From: Serratia fonticola
GTDB lineage: Bacteria; Pseudomonadota; Gammaproteobacteria; Enterobacterales; Enterobacteriaceae
Length of the DNA: 64,000 nt
Reading direction: 5' to 3'
Assembly (NCBI RefSeq): GCF_001006005.1
Contig: NZ_CP011254.1
Span: forward strand, 1,984,001 to 2,048,000
Shown: positions 35,900 through 47,772 of the stretch, piece after piece
How the letters are laid out: each line of letters opens with the position of its first letter
Position numbering within the stretch: the first letter of the stretch is position 1
Program-made: the position numbers and the translations under genes
The notes under the pieces: generated by a model
Seen by the model: only the letters and a program-made list of their open reading frames with translations
What the model was told of the DNA's origin: nothing
The model's database searches: none

Positions 35900-36484
35900 A
35901 TAGATATCCTTAGTTTCCAATTTTCCTTTTCGCATTCCCACTATAAAGAAGCGAAGTTTTTTGTATTCCATTCTCCCGAATGCATAACAGAAACACTTTA
36001 ATCAGAGCCTCTGGCTGTGCTTTGAATATTGCTCAAGCATTTCTAAGGGCTATTTTAGGTAAAAATCGCCAAAGTGGTATAATATAGTTATAAATTCTAA
36101 TCTATAGATTTTTAGTCTGCCGGGTATTGTTTTTATAGATTTTTTATCCACACCAATAGCATTAATTGTCTCAAAAAATAAACATTAATATAACAATATA
36201 TACTCTGATTTAGTGGTAGAGCCTTAAATGGTTATTTTAAAGATGCTGGTTGTTAACAATTGAAGGTGACTGTCTAAGCTACGATTTTGGTTTCTTTACA
36301 GAAAAACGTATTGACCTGATGTTTAATTGACAATAGTATTGAAATTAAAATTTCCATTATGAAGCACATGATTTTGTTGTGATTTTTTATTAAAATAAAT
36401 GCTAAGTGTTTAATTTTATAGGATTGTTCCTATTGTGGTTGTTTGCATTCTCAACATTTTGTGGTACGAAAGGGATTGAATATC
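35900..36484. promoter_or_regulatory. Divergent control region between cluster II pilin and its regulator
   Basis: About 585 bp, very AT-rich, no gene. It contains a perfect 12-bp palindrome AATCTATAGATT (36099-36110). It also contains CGGCAGACT on the pilin-coding strand (36122-36114), which recurs in the same orientation at 51750-51758 before cluster III. Two TATAGATTTTT copies follow, the second running into TATCCACA as at 51741. These are candidate regulator sites. Confidence 0.45.
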
Positions 36485-37381
36485 ATGATCTATGTCATTA
36501 ATAATAGAATTTATTTTAACTATACTGAAAATAGGGTATGGAGTGATGAGGTTAATCAGATTATTATCCCTCGATTCTCCAGTGAGATCCTGGCGCTCTT
36601 TCTTGCCAATAATGATAAAGCACTTTCGCGCGACTTCATGCTCACAGAGGTGTGGGAAGCGCGTGCGTTGAATGGCTCCAATAATAATCTCAACAACTAT
36701 GTCTCTATACTACGCAGGAAACTATCCCTGCTCGGTGGAGATAACCTGATCATTACCATACCCAAATACGGCTTCAGCTTTACCGCTGACTCTATCGAAA
36801 AAATCGCCTGTGAAACTCTGCAATCTGATGATGCTGTTAAACAGTATGAAACAGGAAGTAACGAAGATGTGACGACTAATCATGAGGACGTTCATTTACC
36901 GAATGATGAAGTCAGTGACCCAGAAAAGGCGAAAGAATCAACAGTGGTTGCAGAGCATTCTGCCTCCGTTCGCTACAGCATTTTTCACCCTGTTTTGCTA
37001 AAAATAACGCTTATCAAGATGCTGATTGTCATCTTCATCGCTATCATTATTTCTTTGATACTGTTTCGCGTTTTTTGCATTGGTTTTCATTTAACATCGA
37101 ATGATTTCGCGGTTACCAAGATAAAGGATTTTGGGTTGTGTCAGGCTTTTGTGATTAATGAGAACACATTGGCGACTCGCAGAGAGGATTTGATCGCAGC
37201 CGCTGAGCGAATAATTACTGAAAATAATATAAATTGCTCCCAATATGCGAAGATCTATTATTCTAAAACGAGGAAGAGAGATATAGCCGGAGGACGGGTA
37301 AGGCAAGATACACTGTCTTATTGCCCGGATGCACCACACTATTATTGCGAGAACTTTTATTATTCGGAACATAAGATATGA
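36485..37381 (+). CDS. Membrane-anchored winged-helix regulator with four-Cys periplasmic domain, cluster II
   Basis: 298 residues from ATG 36485 (AAGGGA upstream). The OmpR-type winged helix at about 20-100 has FSSEILALFLANND, EVWEARALNGSNNNLNNYVSILRRKL and IITIPKYGFSF. A long acidic linker (about 105-165) and one membrane helix (about 173-198) follow. The periplasmic tail of about 100 residues has Cys219, 251, 280 and 288, ending near YYCENFYYSEHKI. The cysteine pattern matches the regulators at 14321 and 50772. It is divergent from the cluster II pilin genes and overlaps by ATGA with a small membrane protein gene, a ToxR/ToxS-like pair in plan but not in evident homology. Confidence 0.85.
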   Translation: MIYVINNRIYFNYTENRVWSDEVNQIIIPRFSSEILALFLANNDKALSRDFMLTEVWEARALNGSNNNLNNYVSILRRKLSLLGGDNLIITIPKYGFSFTADSIEKIACETLQSDDAVKQYETGSNEDVTTNHEDVHLPNDEVSDPEKAKESTVVAEHSASVRYSIFHPVLLKITLIKMLIVIFIAIIISLILFRVFCIGFHLTSNDFAVTKIKDFGLCQAFVINENTLATRREDLIAAAERIITENNINCSQYAKIYYSKTRKRDIAGGRVRQDTLSYCPDAPHYYCENFYYSEHKI

Positions 37382-37821
37382 AAAAGAAAATTCTCTTAAC
37401 GATTTTTTTACTGGTCTTTGTACCCGTTTTGGCAATGATTTATTTTTTTATGAGTCATACAGATAAGCAATTTTCATGCGTCGCAAAATTAAATACCGAC
37501 ATTACGGAAAGCAATCAATCGACAAAAGCACTTTACGATATATTCTTTTTGTTTGATGGTAATAATACCGGGTATGTTGTTGTTGAAGGAACCTATATCA
37601 GTAATGGTGTCTATGAAAAAATAAATACGGCTTTTGACTTTTCATATGAAAAGCAGAATAACTTCTATTCAATAAAAAAGTTCGGGGGTAAGGCACCAGA
37701 TTTTTTGCCATTCTTTCTGCAATGGGAAACTGCCAAGTTTAAATTTAGTCAATTAAATAAAGATGACTTTGTTATCTCTGGGCCGATAAATCCTATCCTT
37801 CTAGTTTGTACTAAAGCTTAG
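37378..37821 (+). CDS. Small single-pass membrane partner of the cluster II regulator
   Basis: 147 residues, overlapping the regulator stop by 4 bases (ATGA). One N-terminal membrane helix (about 5-25, ILLTIFLLVFVPVLAMIYFFM) and a periplasmic domain with just two cysteines outside the helix, Cys34 and Cys144, the latter four residues from the end (CTKA). The protein at 50303 has the same plan (Cys35 and Cys152 of 155) and a similar FFxxDxNxxG stretch, so they are homologous despite low identity. I do not recognise the family. By position it should modulate the regulator, as ToxS or TcpH do; that is inference. Confidence 0.75.
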   Translation: MKKKILLTIFLLVFVPVLAMIYFFMSHTDKQFSCVAKLNTDITESNQSTKALYDIFFLFDGNNTGYVVVEGTYISNGVYEKINTAFDFSYEKQNNFYSIKKFGGKAPDFLPFFLQWETAKFKFSQLNKDDFVISGPINPILLVCTKA

Positions 37822-38011
37822 CTACGTTAAATAATGCAGCGTAATACTGAACCGCTAAAGCCTGATCCCATCGATAGCTCCCTTAAACGTAAGAACAACA
37901 ATCCATCATATCTTCTTACCTTTTGTCATCTTTGGCCAGTATACTTAATTCCAGCTTGAGGGCGCTTTGCCGCTCAGGAACGGTCAACCTTAACAAATGA
38001 AGGGATACACC

Positions 38012-38248
38012 ATGAAAAATATTTTCTTTTTTGATGCGATGCTAACGCCGAAAATCATTACCGGCGTTTATTGGCTTTGCCTGCTGGGCATCCTGGTCGG
38101 TGGGATCGGGTCGATGTTCTATGGCGAGTTTTTCCGTGGTTTGCTGGGTATCATCATTGGCGGTGTCTTTACCCGTGTCGGTTTTGAAATGGTGATCATC
38201 GCCTTCAAAAATAACGAGTATCTGCGCAAGATTGCTGAAAAGCCGTAA
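38012..38248 (+). CDS. DUF4282-type small membrane protein
   Basis: 78 residues from ATG 38012 (AAGGGA upstream). Two hydrophobic segments (about 13-32 and 40-60) flank GEFFRGLLG; the sequence FDAMLTPKIITGVYWL at the start fits DUF4282. Function unknown. It stands alone between cluster II and the epimerase gene. Confidence 0.7.
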   Translation: MKNIFFFDAMLTPKIITGVYWLCLLGILVGGIGSMFYGEFFRGLLGIIIGGVFTRVGFEMVIIAFKNNEYLRKIAEKP

Positions 38249-38285
38249 TGTGGTGAACGGCAGACCTTCCCTCACGGGGCTGGTA

Positions 38286-38312
38286 GCGTAGGGGCGCAGC
38301 GTGCTGCGCCCG
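38286..38312. repeat. GGGGCGC-type palindrome
   Basis: GGGCGCAGC, GT, GCTGCGCCC: a perfect 9-bp stem flanked by GTAG and G. A second palindrome of this type is at 63536-63565. It could serve as terminator between convergent genes. Confidence 0.6.
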
Positions 38313-38313
38313 C

Positions 38314-39063
38314 TCAGCTAAACCCGAGCAGGGTAAACGCATCGTCCTCGGGGTAGTAATCCAGCAGTCGCGTGGTCTCCTCTAACGACAGTCGCTTATA
38401 GCGGTTGTTAGAGATGCCATGCACCACCGCATGCTGCACGTGGGTAACGCGGATGCAGCGATCGAGCAGATCGGCGGCATCCCGGTGGCTCAGGAAGGCG
38501 CTCATATCCCGCGCGCTGATCTGCTGGCCCGCTTCCAACGTCGTGAAGTTGGCAATCCGTACCGACAGTGCAGAAAGCCCCTCCTGATGGGCAAAATAGG
38601 CGGCGATCCCTTCGCCAAATGCCTTGCTGGCCCCGTACATATTCTTTGGCTTCGGCGCATCGTCCGAGCGCACCTGGTAATCCAACGGATAACCTTCTAC
38701 CGCTTGTGCACTGCTGGCAAACACCACGCGTTGGCAGCCTGCGTCTTTCGCCGCGCGGAAGATGTTGAATGTACCAAGGATGTTGTTGTTCATCAGTGAA
38801 GAACAAAAATCGGCATCAGCAGAAGGATCGGCGGCCAAATGCAGCACGGTATCGATGTTGGCGCAGGCTGCCCGGCAAGCCTCGATATCGGTGATATCGA
38901 ATGTCAGTACCTCGTCATTGGGCCGCAAATGAGAGATCAGGCCAGCTTCTTTTTCCGCCAGACGAAAATCGTAACGGTGGCCAGAAAACTGCCTGAACGC
39001 GGTCGCCACTCGGCCACCGGCACCGGTAATTAACACCCGCCCAAGTTCTGTACGTAATGCCAT
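38314..39063 (-). CDS. NAD-dependent epimerase/dehydratase family protein (uronate-dehydrogenase-like)
   Basis: The 249-residue extended short-chain dehydrogenase has the Rossmann motif VLITGAGGRVATAF (about 10-23), DITDIEAC, VLHLAADPSAD, VVFASSAQAVEGY and the catalytic YGASKAFGE (Tyr-x3-Lys). The C-terminal SNNRYKRLSLEETTRLLDYYPEDD resembles uronate dehydrogenases. A sugar or sugar-acid substrate is likely; the exact one is not clear. Single gene, leftward. Confidence 0.75.
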   Translation of the reverse strand: MALRTELGRVLITGAGGRVATAFRQFSGHRYDFRLAEKEAGLISHLRPNDEVLTFDITDIEACRAACANIDTVLHLAADPSADADFCSSLMNNNILGTFNIFRAAKDAGCQRVVFASSAQAVEGYPLDYQVRSDDAPKPKNMYGASKAFGEGIAAYFAHQEGLSALSVRIANFTTLEAGQQISARDMSAFLSHRDAADLLDRCIRVTHVQHAVVHGISNNRYKRLSLEETTRLLDYYPEDDAFTLLGFS

Positions 39064-39356
39064 GGCTACTGCTTTCCCTAAAACAAATTTTCTGGAGACT
39101 AGTAATAATACTCTGAACTATTTTTGTCCATCTTTTAGTTAATTTTCCTGATGTATTTTTTGGCTAAGCTAAGATTATGCTTGGCATTTTGCGGGGTTTT
39201 AAGGAGGGTTTTTCACTACTCAAAAAGGAGTGCAATCATAAATTCAGTGAAATAAACAGGTCGAAATAAAATCGTAATTCAATGTTATTTAATGATTTTA
39301 GTCTTGATTGGTTATGTTTGTTTGCGTATCAGAACATACCTTTACTGTAAATTACA

Positions 39357-39383
39357 TTACAGAAATAGGTAAATATTTATAAT
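39357..39383 (+). promoter_or_regulatory. Candidate promoter of the bgl operon
   Basis: TTACAG (39357-39362) and TATAAT (39378-39383) with a 15-base spacer, shorter than optimal. It would give a leader of about 140 nt to the RAT site. The gap 39064-39526 otherwise shows AT-rich DNA and no gene. Confidence 0.3.
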
Positions 39384-39526
39384 GTTTTTTGGGGCTTGTT
39401 ACCAACACAAAAACGTTGGAGCGCGGCAGGGAATTTTGTCTACTGGATCACACTTCGGCAACTTTGTGGCGGAAAGCCTTGCCGCACTGAAAAACAGAAT
39501 GTTACCGTCATAGCTCAACCGATTTA

Positions 39527-39550
39527 GGGTTGTCACTGCTTTGGCAGGCA

Positions 39551-39556
<6 letters not shown>
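39527..39556 (+). promoter_or_regulatory. RAT site for a BglG/LicT-type antiterminator
   Basis: The stretch GGGTTGTCACTGCTTTGGCA followed by GGCAAAACCT closely resembles the ribonucleic antiterminator of E. coli bgl (GGATTGTTACTGC...GCAGGCAAAACCT). It overlaps the 5' arm of the terminator at 39551-39618, the arrangement needed for antitermination. No bglG-like gene is next to it in this window. Confidence 0.85.
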
Positions 39557-42995
<3,439 letters not shown>

Positions 42996-43011
42996 TTACT
43001 CAGGGAAATAG

Positions 43012-43034
43012 GCCCCTCACCCCAACCCTCTCCC
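43012..43034. repeat. Left half of intergenic palindromic repeat, split by IS481
   Basis: CCCCTCACCCCAACCCTCTCCC ends at the left edge of the IS481-family element; the repeat resumes with CACAGGGAGAGGGAGCTG to the right. CTCCC (43030-43034) is the left copy of the target duplication. Confidence 0.85.
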
Positions 43035-44319
43035 TGTACAGACCGGGGACATGGTGAACAGGTGTTCAAGGACATGGTGAACACTTTTTAACATCCTTTA
43101 CCCATGATGATCGACCTATTTCTCAGGTCGATCGTCCCCACTTTCGTGCTGTACCACCATACCTCGTAGTACCCCTCCCTCTCACTTTCCTTCAGTCCGA
43201 CATATTCACCGATAAAGGCCTTGCCCACTTTCAGGCTCATCCCTTTCAGACTCAGTTTTCCACTGACATCCACTTTCCTGACCAAGACCCCCTCGTCATA
43301 CTCGGCTGCCGCTGGATTACCATTGTACTGTCGCGATGAAGGCTGATAACGGGACGCCGGTACCGCCATTGACAGGGCTTCATGTGGACGTTCTAGGTTG
43401 TAGATTTCTCGCCAGGCGTCGAACACCTCCTGCAACTGCGTGGCATGGGTAAACCACCGCCCCTGCAGGAGCTCTGCCTTCAGGCTGCGGTGGAAGCGCT
43501 CCAGCTTACCCTGAGTCTGAGGATGATAAGGCCGCGAGTGACCCACCCGGATACCCTGACGCATCAGCCACAGTTCCAGTGCGGTCCAACTGCCCGTCGT
43601 GTCGCCCCAGGGCGCACCGTTATCCATGGTCATTCTCTCCGGCAAGCCATAACGTTCGAACACCGCTACCAACTGAGACTGCACGGTGACGCGTCGTTCG
43701 TCTGGGCAGTGCGCCAGACAGAGCGAGAAGCGTGAATGGTCATCCAGCAGGGTCAGCGGATGGCAACGCCCTTCGGCGAAGGGGAAGTGGCCTTTAAAGT
43801 CCATCTGCCAGAGCTGGTTCGGTGCATCATGTTCAAAGCGTCCAACAGTGGGCGCTGGTGATGGGCCACCCGGTAGCAGGTCATGGCGGCGCATCAGGTT
43901 ATGCACGGTGCTGGCGGCAGGTAACGTATGCCCCTGCATCTCAAGCCACCGCTTGAGCTTGCGCGCCCCCCACATCGGATGGGCCAGATGCGCAGCGCGG
44001 AGGTGTTGGACAACGATATCGGGTGTTCTGGAAGGGGAATGGTGTGGCACTCGAGAACGTTCGTTCAGACCGGCCCGCCCATCAGACTGCCAGCGATGTA
44101 ACCACTTGTATGCGGTAGCAGGCGCTATGCCGAACTGACGGCATAGCGCACGGATATTAGCGCCTTCTTGCGAGGCGAAAAGCACAAACTCGGTACGTAA
44201 TGACATGGCAGATCTCTCATTCCACGGCATAAGCAGCTCCACTCAGAAGTACTCATACCTATGTTGTAAGTGTCTACCATGTCCCCGAACAAGTGTTCAT
44301 GATGTCCCCGGTCTGTACA
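43035..44319 (-). mobile_element. IS481-family insertion sequence, complete
   Basis: 1285 bp. Both ends start TGTACAGACCGGGGACAT, and homology continues imperfectly (GAACA, GTTC, GGACATGG, ACAC) for about 50 bp. CTCCC flanks both sides (43030-43034 and 44320-44324), a 5-bp target duplication. Removing the element and one CTCCC restores an intact intergenic repeat. Confidence 0.93.
43088..44242 (-). CDS. IS481-family transposase
   Basis: 384 residues; ATG 44206 (MSLRTEFVLFASQEG) is an alternative start. An N-terminal helix-turn-helix covers about 14-60 (NIRALCRQFGIAPATAYKWLHRW), then a second HTH-like region and an integrase core with DDE residues in LWQMDFKGHF, MTMDNGAPWG and GKLERFHRSLKAEL. 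A C-terminal beta-rich part follows. The single unbroken frame suggests a functional enzyme. Confidence 0.93.
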   Translation of the reverse strand: MELLMPWNERSAMSLRTEFVLFASQEGANIRALCRQFGIAPATAYKWLHRWQSDGRAGLNERSRVPHHSPSRTPDIVVQHLRAAHLAHPMWGARKLKRWLEMQGHTLPAASTVHNLMRRHDLLPGGPSPAPTVGRFEHDAPNQLWQMDFKGHFPFAEGRCHPLTLLDDHSRFSLCLAHCPDERRVTVQSQLVAVFERYGLPERMTMDNGAPWGDTTGSWTALELWLMRQGIRVGHSRPYHPQTQGKLERFHRSLKAELLQGRWFTHATQLQEVFDAWREIYNLERPHEALSMAVPASRYQPSSRQYNGNPAAAEYDEGVLVRKVDVSGKLSLKGMSLKVGKAFIGEYVGLKESEREGYYEVWWYSTKVGTIDLRNRSIIMGKGC

Positions 44320-44342
44320 CTCCCACAGGGAGAGGGAGCTGC
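44320..44342. repeat. Right half of intergenic palindromic repeat, split by IS481
   Basis: CTCCCACAGGGAGAGGGAGCT completes the repeat interrupted at 43034; the first five bases are the duplicated target. Confidence 0.85.
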
Positions 44343-44451
44343 CACGGTGTTGCGGTCGGGTACTGCGATCGCTTTGTCCTGCCTAAAAGGGAGCTGCCCC
44401 GGTGTTGCGGTCGGGTGCTGTGGTCGCTTTGTCCTGCCTAAAAGGGAGCTG
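44334..44451. repeat. Tandem 55-bp direct repeat (2.1 copies)
   Basis: Unit one 44334-44388 and unit two 44389-44443 each run from GGGAGCTGCC to TGCCTAAAA, with few differences. A third partial copy GGGAGCTG starts at 44444. No coding frame is evident. It lies between two intergenic palindromic repeats. Confidence 0.8.
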
Positions 44452-44495
44452 ATTGGGTGCAATGGCCAGGTAATTTCTGTAACTGATAGCTAGCT

Positions 44496-44540
44496 CGATC
44501 GGTCCCCTCTCCCTGTGGGAGAGGGCTAGGGTGAGGGGCC
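44496..44540. repeat. Intergenic palindromic repeat, intact copy
   Basis: CGATCGGTCCCCTCTCCC, TGTGGGAGAGGG, CTAGGGTGAGGGGCC. It shows what the IS110-interrupted copy at 28-56/1259-1275 looked like before insertion. Confidence 0.82.
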
Positions 44541-44574
44541 ATCACAGTGCTTATGTCTCCCTCCTATCTCAAGC

Positions 44575-45174
44575 TTACGCCACCTCGTTTGCCTGATATC
44601 GCTGCCGGGCATGGTCAAACCAACGGGCAGGGACGTTATGCGGTGGCAGCTGCAGCGCCTGTAAACCTTGTTCGATGATATAGCTAGCCTGCTTCCACAG
44701 CTGTGGATCGCCTTCGGTCAGCACTTCCAGCAGGCGCTGTTTTTCCACCAGGTAGGTTTTGGCGAAGTGGCTATCGTATTGCAGCAGGGAACGGGTGTTG
44801 TCGATCAAATCGGCCAGCTTGATGGTTTTGGCCTGTGGGGAGGCATTGGCGCTGTGGCGACGATCGCGGTTCTTGCGTTGATAGCGATTTTCCGCGCTGC
44901 CGATGCTGACGTTGGTCAGCATAGCGACCAGGCTGGCAACCTGTGGGCCAAAATGGCTTTCGATATCGGCCAGCGTAGAGGGGGTATCTTCCACGGTGTC
45001 ATGCAGCCAGGCCGCAGCCAGCATCTCTTCGCTGTGCGGCACGCTGCTGACAATCTCCATTACTGCCTGTGGATGCACAATATACGGGTCGTTCGTATAT
45101 TTGCGGCGCTGATCGATCGCTCCATGCGCTTTGGTGGCATAGCGGCGGGCGCGTTCGGCCAATGTGTCAGTCAT
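44575..45174 (-). CDS. HD-domain hydrolase, small-alarmone-hydrolase-like
   Basis: 199 residues from ATG 45174. HD metal-site residues are visible as His34 (YIVHP), His58-Asp59 (AAAWLHDTVEDTP), with Glu62-Asp63, and a later Asp in TIKLADLIDNTRSL. This HDTVEDT arrangement is that of SpoT hydrolase domains and MESH1-type small alarmone hydrolases. No synthetase domain is present. The role may be ppGpp or NADPH dephosphorylation; experimental proof is lacking, and other nucleotide substrates are possible. Confidence 0.72.
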   Translation of the reverse strand: MTDTLAERARRYATKAHGAIDQRRKYTNDPYIVHPQAVMEIVSSVPHSEEMLAAAWLHDTVEDTPSTLADIESHFGPQVASLVAMLTNVSIGSAENRYQRKNRDRRHSANASPQAKTIKLADLIDNTRSLLQYDSHFAKTYLVEKQRLLEVLTEGDPQLWKQASYIIEQGLQALQLPPHNVPARWFDHARQRYQANEVA

Positions 45175-45304
45175 GCTTTGATTTCCCTGCGGCATCCGAT
45201 AGATAGAACTTAGCATACCGTGCTTAACGTCAGTTGTGCGAGCCTGGGCTCCGCGCAGAATGGTCTACACTGGATCGGGTCACCAACCCGAAAAGGAACG
45301 ATCT

Positions 45305-45730
45305 ATGTCTATTGAGAAAGTGGTTTATCGCGCCCATGCCAAGGCAACCGGTGGCCGAGACGGCCGTGCAACCTCATCCGACGGCGTGTTGGACGTGAAA
45401 TTAGGCGTGCCGAAAGAGATGGGCGGAGCCGGTGGGGAGGTTACCAACCCTGAGCAACTGTTTGCCGCGGGCTATTCGGCCTGTTTCCTTGGGGCACTGA
45501 AGTTTGTCGCTTCGAAAGAAAAAGTGAAAATCCCTGCTGAAGCCTCCATCGAGGGCACCGTCGGTATCGGTGAGATCCCCAACGGTTTTGGCATTGAGGT
45601 TCAGCTGGATATCAGCCTGCCGGGCGTTGAGCGTAGCGTCGCGGAAGACTTGGTGAAGAAAGCCCATGTGGTCTGCCCCTATTCCAATGCCACGCGCGGC
45701 AATATCGATGTAACCCTTAATATTAAATAA
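45305..45730 (+). CDS. ohr: Organic hydroperoxide resistance protein
   Basis: 141 residues from ATG 45305 (AAAGGAACG upstream). The OsmC/Ohr fold has reactive Cys60 in [10 protein letters not shown] and resolving Cys124 in [13 protein letters not shown], plus Arg18 and Glu50 of the active site, all in Ohr-typical spacing. It reduces organic peroxides with lipoylated partners. No adjacent ohrR is seen. Confidence 0.92.
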   Translation: MSIEKVVYRAHAKATGGRDGRATSSDGVLDVKLGVPKEMGGAGGEVTNPEQLFAAGYSACFLGALKFVASKEKVKIPAEASIEGTVGIGEIPNGFGIEVQLDISLPGVERSVAEDLVKKAHVVCPYSNATRGNIDVTLNIK

Positions 45731-45757
45731 TGTTTCCTGCTAAAAACCGGTGAAAGA

Positions 45758-45775
45758 GGGGGACAATGCTCCCCC
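45758..45775 (+). terminator. Hairpin after ohr
   Basis: GGGGGA (45758-45763) and TCCCCC (45770-45775) with a 6-base loop, 28 bases after the ohr stop. There is no long U-run, so termination strength is uncertain. Confidence 0.45.
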
Positions 45776-45952
45776 ATTCACAAGTCTTGTCTCCCCGCTA
45801 TTTTTCTCACAAAATTGGCAAAAAATGCTCGTTTGGTGCGATTTTTCTTGATTCTGTTCTGCAGAATGATGCTTATTGCCCATCGGCTGAACCTGAGGGC
45901 ATATCGACTGTCTGATGGTTTCAGAACTTGAAGCCCGGAGCCACTGCGTTAC

Positions 45953-47647
45953 ATGAACAAAGTTAAATCGCTATCACAGCAGAATTTATCGTTATTGTTA
46001 GCGATCTATATCGGCATCTTTTTAAACCTTTCCGTTTTCTATCGTCGTTTTGATTCCTTTGCGCACGGCATTCAGGGGATCAAGGTGGTTTCTGCGCTGA
46101 CGGAAGTCATCGCCATTGTCCTGTTCACCTTCTTTATCATGCGGTTGGTATCCCTGGGAGGACGGCTGTTTTACCGCATCGTCGCCTCTTTGCTGGTATT
46201 GATCTCCGTCGCTGCCAGTTACTACATGACGTTCTTCAACGTGGTGATTGGCTATGGGATTATCGTTTCGGTGATGACCACCGATATCGATCTCTCCAAA
46301 GAGGTGGTCGGGCTGAATTTTGTGCTGTGGATGATTGTAGTCAGCGCTTTACCGCTGCTGTGCATCTGGAGCAATAACCTGCGCGACACCCTGATCGAAC
46401 AAATGAAAACGCCAGGGCAGCGGATTAAGCCACTGCTGATCATGTTGGCGGTGGTTGCGCTGGTGTGGCTGCCGTTGCGTACCCTGGATAAAGAGCAAAG
46501 CGCCCAGGAAAAGATCACCAATATCGATCTGCCGAGCTATGGTGGGGTGGTTGCGCACTCTTATCTGCCTTCCAACTGGCTTTCGGCGCTGGGGCTGTTT
46601 GCCTACACCCGTTATGATGAAAGCTCGGACGCAGCCAACATGTTCGATCCCAGCAAGAACTTTACCTATGTTGCCCCAGAGGGCATCGATGACACCTACG
46701 TGGTGTTTATCATCGGTGAAACCACCCGCTGGGATCATATGGGCATTCTGGGCTATGAGCGTGATACCACGCCTAAGCTGTCGCAGGAGAAAAACCTGGT
46801 GGCGTTCCGGGGTGAATCTTGTGATACCTCCACCAAGCTTTCGTTACGCTGTATGTTTGTGCGTGAGCATGGCACCTCGGATAACCCGCAGCGAACCCTG
46901 AAAGAGCAGAATATCTTTGCCGTTCTGAAAGAGCTGGGCTTCAGTTCCGAGCTGTTCGCGATGCAGAGCGAGGTGTGGTTCTACAATAATACCGATGTGG
47001 ATAACTACTCATTCCGTGAAATGATCGCCTCAGAGAAGCGTAACGACGGTAAATCGGTGGACGATATGCTGTTAGTGGATGAGATGAAAGAGTCGCTGGC
47101 TCGCCATCCCGACGGCAAGCATCTGGTGATCCTGCATACCAAAGGGTCGCATTACCTCTATTCACAGCGCTACCCGCGCAGCTTTGCTCGTTATCAGCCG
47201 GAATGCATGGGCGTGGATGAGTTCTGCTCCAAAGAGCGCTTGATTAACGCCTATGACAACTCGGTGCTGTACACCGATACCTTTATCGACAGCGTGATCG
47301 ACCAGGTGCGCGATAAGAAGGCTATCGTGTTTTACGCGGCCGACCATGGCGAATCCATTGGTGAAAACTCGCATCTGCATGGTACGCCGCGTGAAATGGC
47401 CCCGCCGGAGCAGTTCCGTGTGCCGATGATCGTCTGGGCTTCCGATAAATACCTCGAAGACCCGCAGCATAAGAGTGCGTTTGAGCAGTTACAGACCCAA
47501 CAGCGGGTTGGCCAGCCGCACCGTCACGTAGAGCTGTTTGACTCTATCCTCGGCTGCCTGGGTTATACCTCGCCGGATGGCGGTATTGTTGAGAGCAATA
47601 ACTGGTGTCACCTTCCGCAGAGTAAAGCGGACGCCAAGGCGCTGTAA
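45953..47647 (+). CDS. eptB: Kdo2-lipid A phosphoethanolamine 7''-transferase
   Basis: 564 residues. Five N-terminal membrane helices (to about residue 185) are followed by a periplasmic alkaline-phosphatase-like domain. The catalytic Thr257 is in FIIGETTRWDHMGILGY, the metal site in VFYAADHGESIGENSHLHGTP. The multi-Cys periplasmic pattern (SCDTSTKLSLRCMF, ECMGVDEFCS, CLGY, NNWCH) is typical of EptA/EptB. The size and the flanking tRNA-Pro match eptB. It adds phosphoethanolamine to the outer Kdo of LPS and lowers cationic peptide binding. Confidence 0.9.
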   Translation: MNKVKSLSQQNLSLLLAIYIGIFLNLSVFYRRFDSFAHGIQGIKVVSALTEVIAIVLFTFFIMRLVSLGGRLFYRIVASLLVLISVAASYYMTFFNVVIGYGIIVSVMTTDIDLSKEVVGLNFVLWMIVVSALPLLCIWSNNLRDTLIEQMKTPGQRIKPLLIMLAVVALVWLPLRTLDKEQSAQEKITNIDLPSYGGVVAHSYLPSNWLSALGLFAYTRYDESSDAANMFDPSKNFTYVAPEGIDDTYVVFIIGETTRWDHMGILGYERDTTPKLSQEKNLVAFRGESCDTSTKLSLRCMFVREHGTSDNPQRTLKEQNIFAVLKELGFSSELFAMQSEVWFYNNTDVDNYSFREMIASEKRNDGKSVDDMLLVDEMKESLARHPDGKHLVILHTKGSHYLYSQRYPRSFARYQPECMGVDEFCSKERLINAYDNSVLYTDTFIDSVIDQVRDKKAIVFYAADHGESIGENSHLHGTPREMAPPEQFRVPMIVWASDKYLEDPQHKSAFEQLQTQQRVGQPHRHVELFDSILGCLGYTSPDGGIVESNNWCHLPQSKADAKAL

Positions 47648-47660
47648 ACCGAGCCAGAAA

Positions 47661-47688
47661 GGCCGTATCCGCTCAGATACTGGCCTGT
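47661..47688 (+). terminator. Likely terminator of eptB
   Basis: AGGCCGTATC and GATACTGGCCT form an imperfect stem shortly after the eptB stop; a T-run appears about ten bases later. Confidence 0.45.
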
Positions 47689-47772
47689 TTGGCGCTTTTA
47701 GCGCCACTTGGTCTGCGGGGGTGAAAAAGAGATTGACGCGTATACGGCCCAGCAGTAAGATGCGCCCCGCAT

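Noticed and set aside
35900..36484. Invertible promoter element as in Proteus MR/P
   Set aside because: No long inverted repeats bracket the promoter region and no mrpI-type recombinase is present nearby.
44334..44451. CRISPR array
   Set aside because: Only two long near-identical units without spacers; no cas genes in the window.
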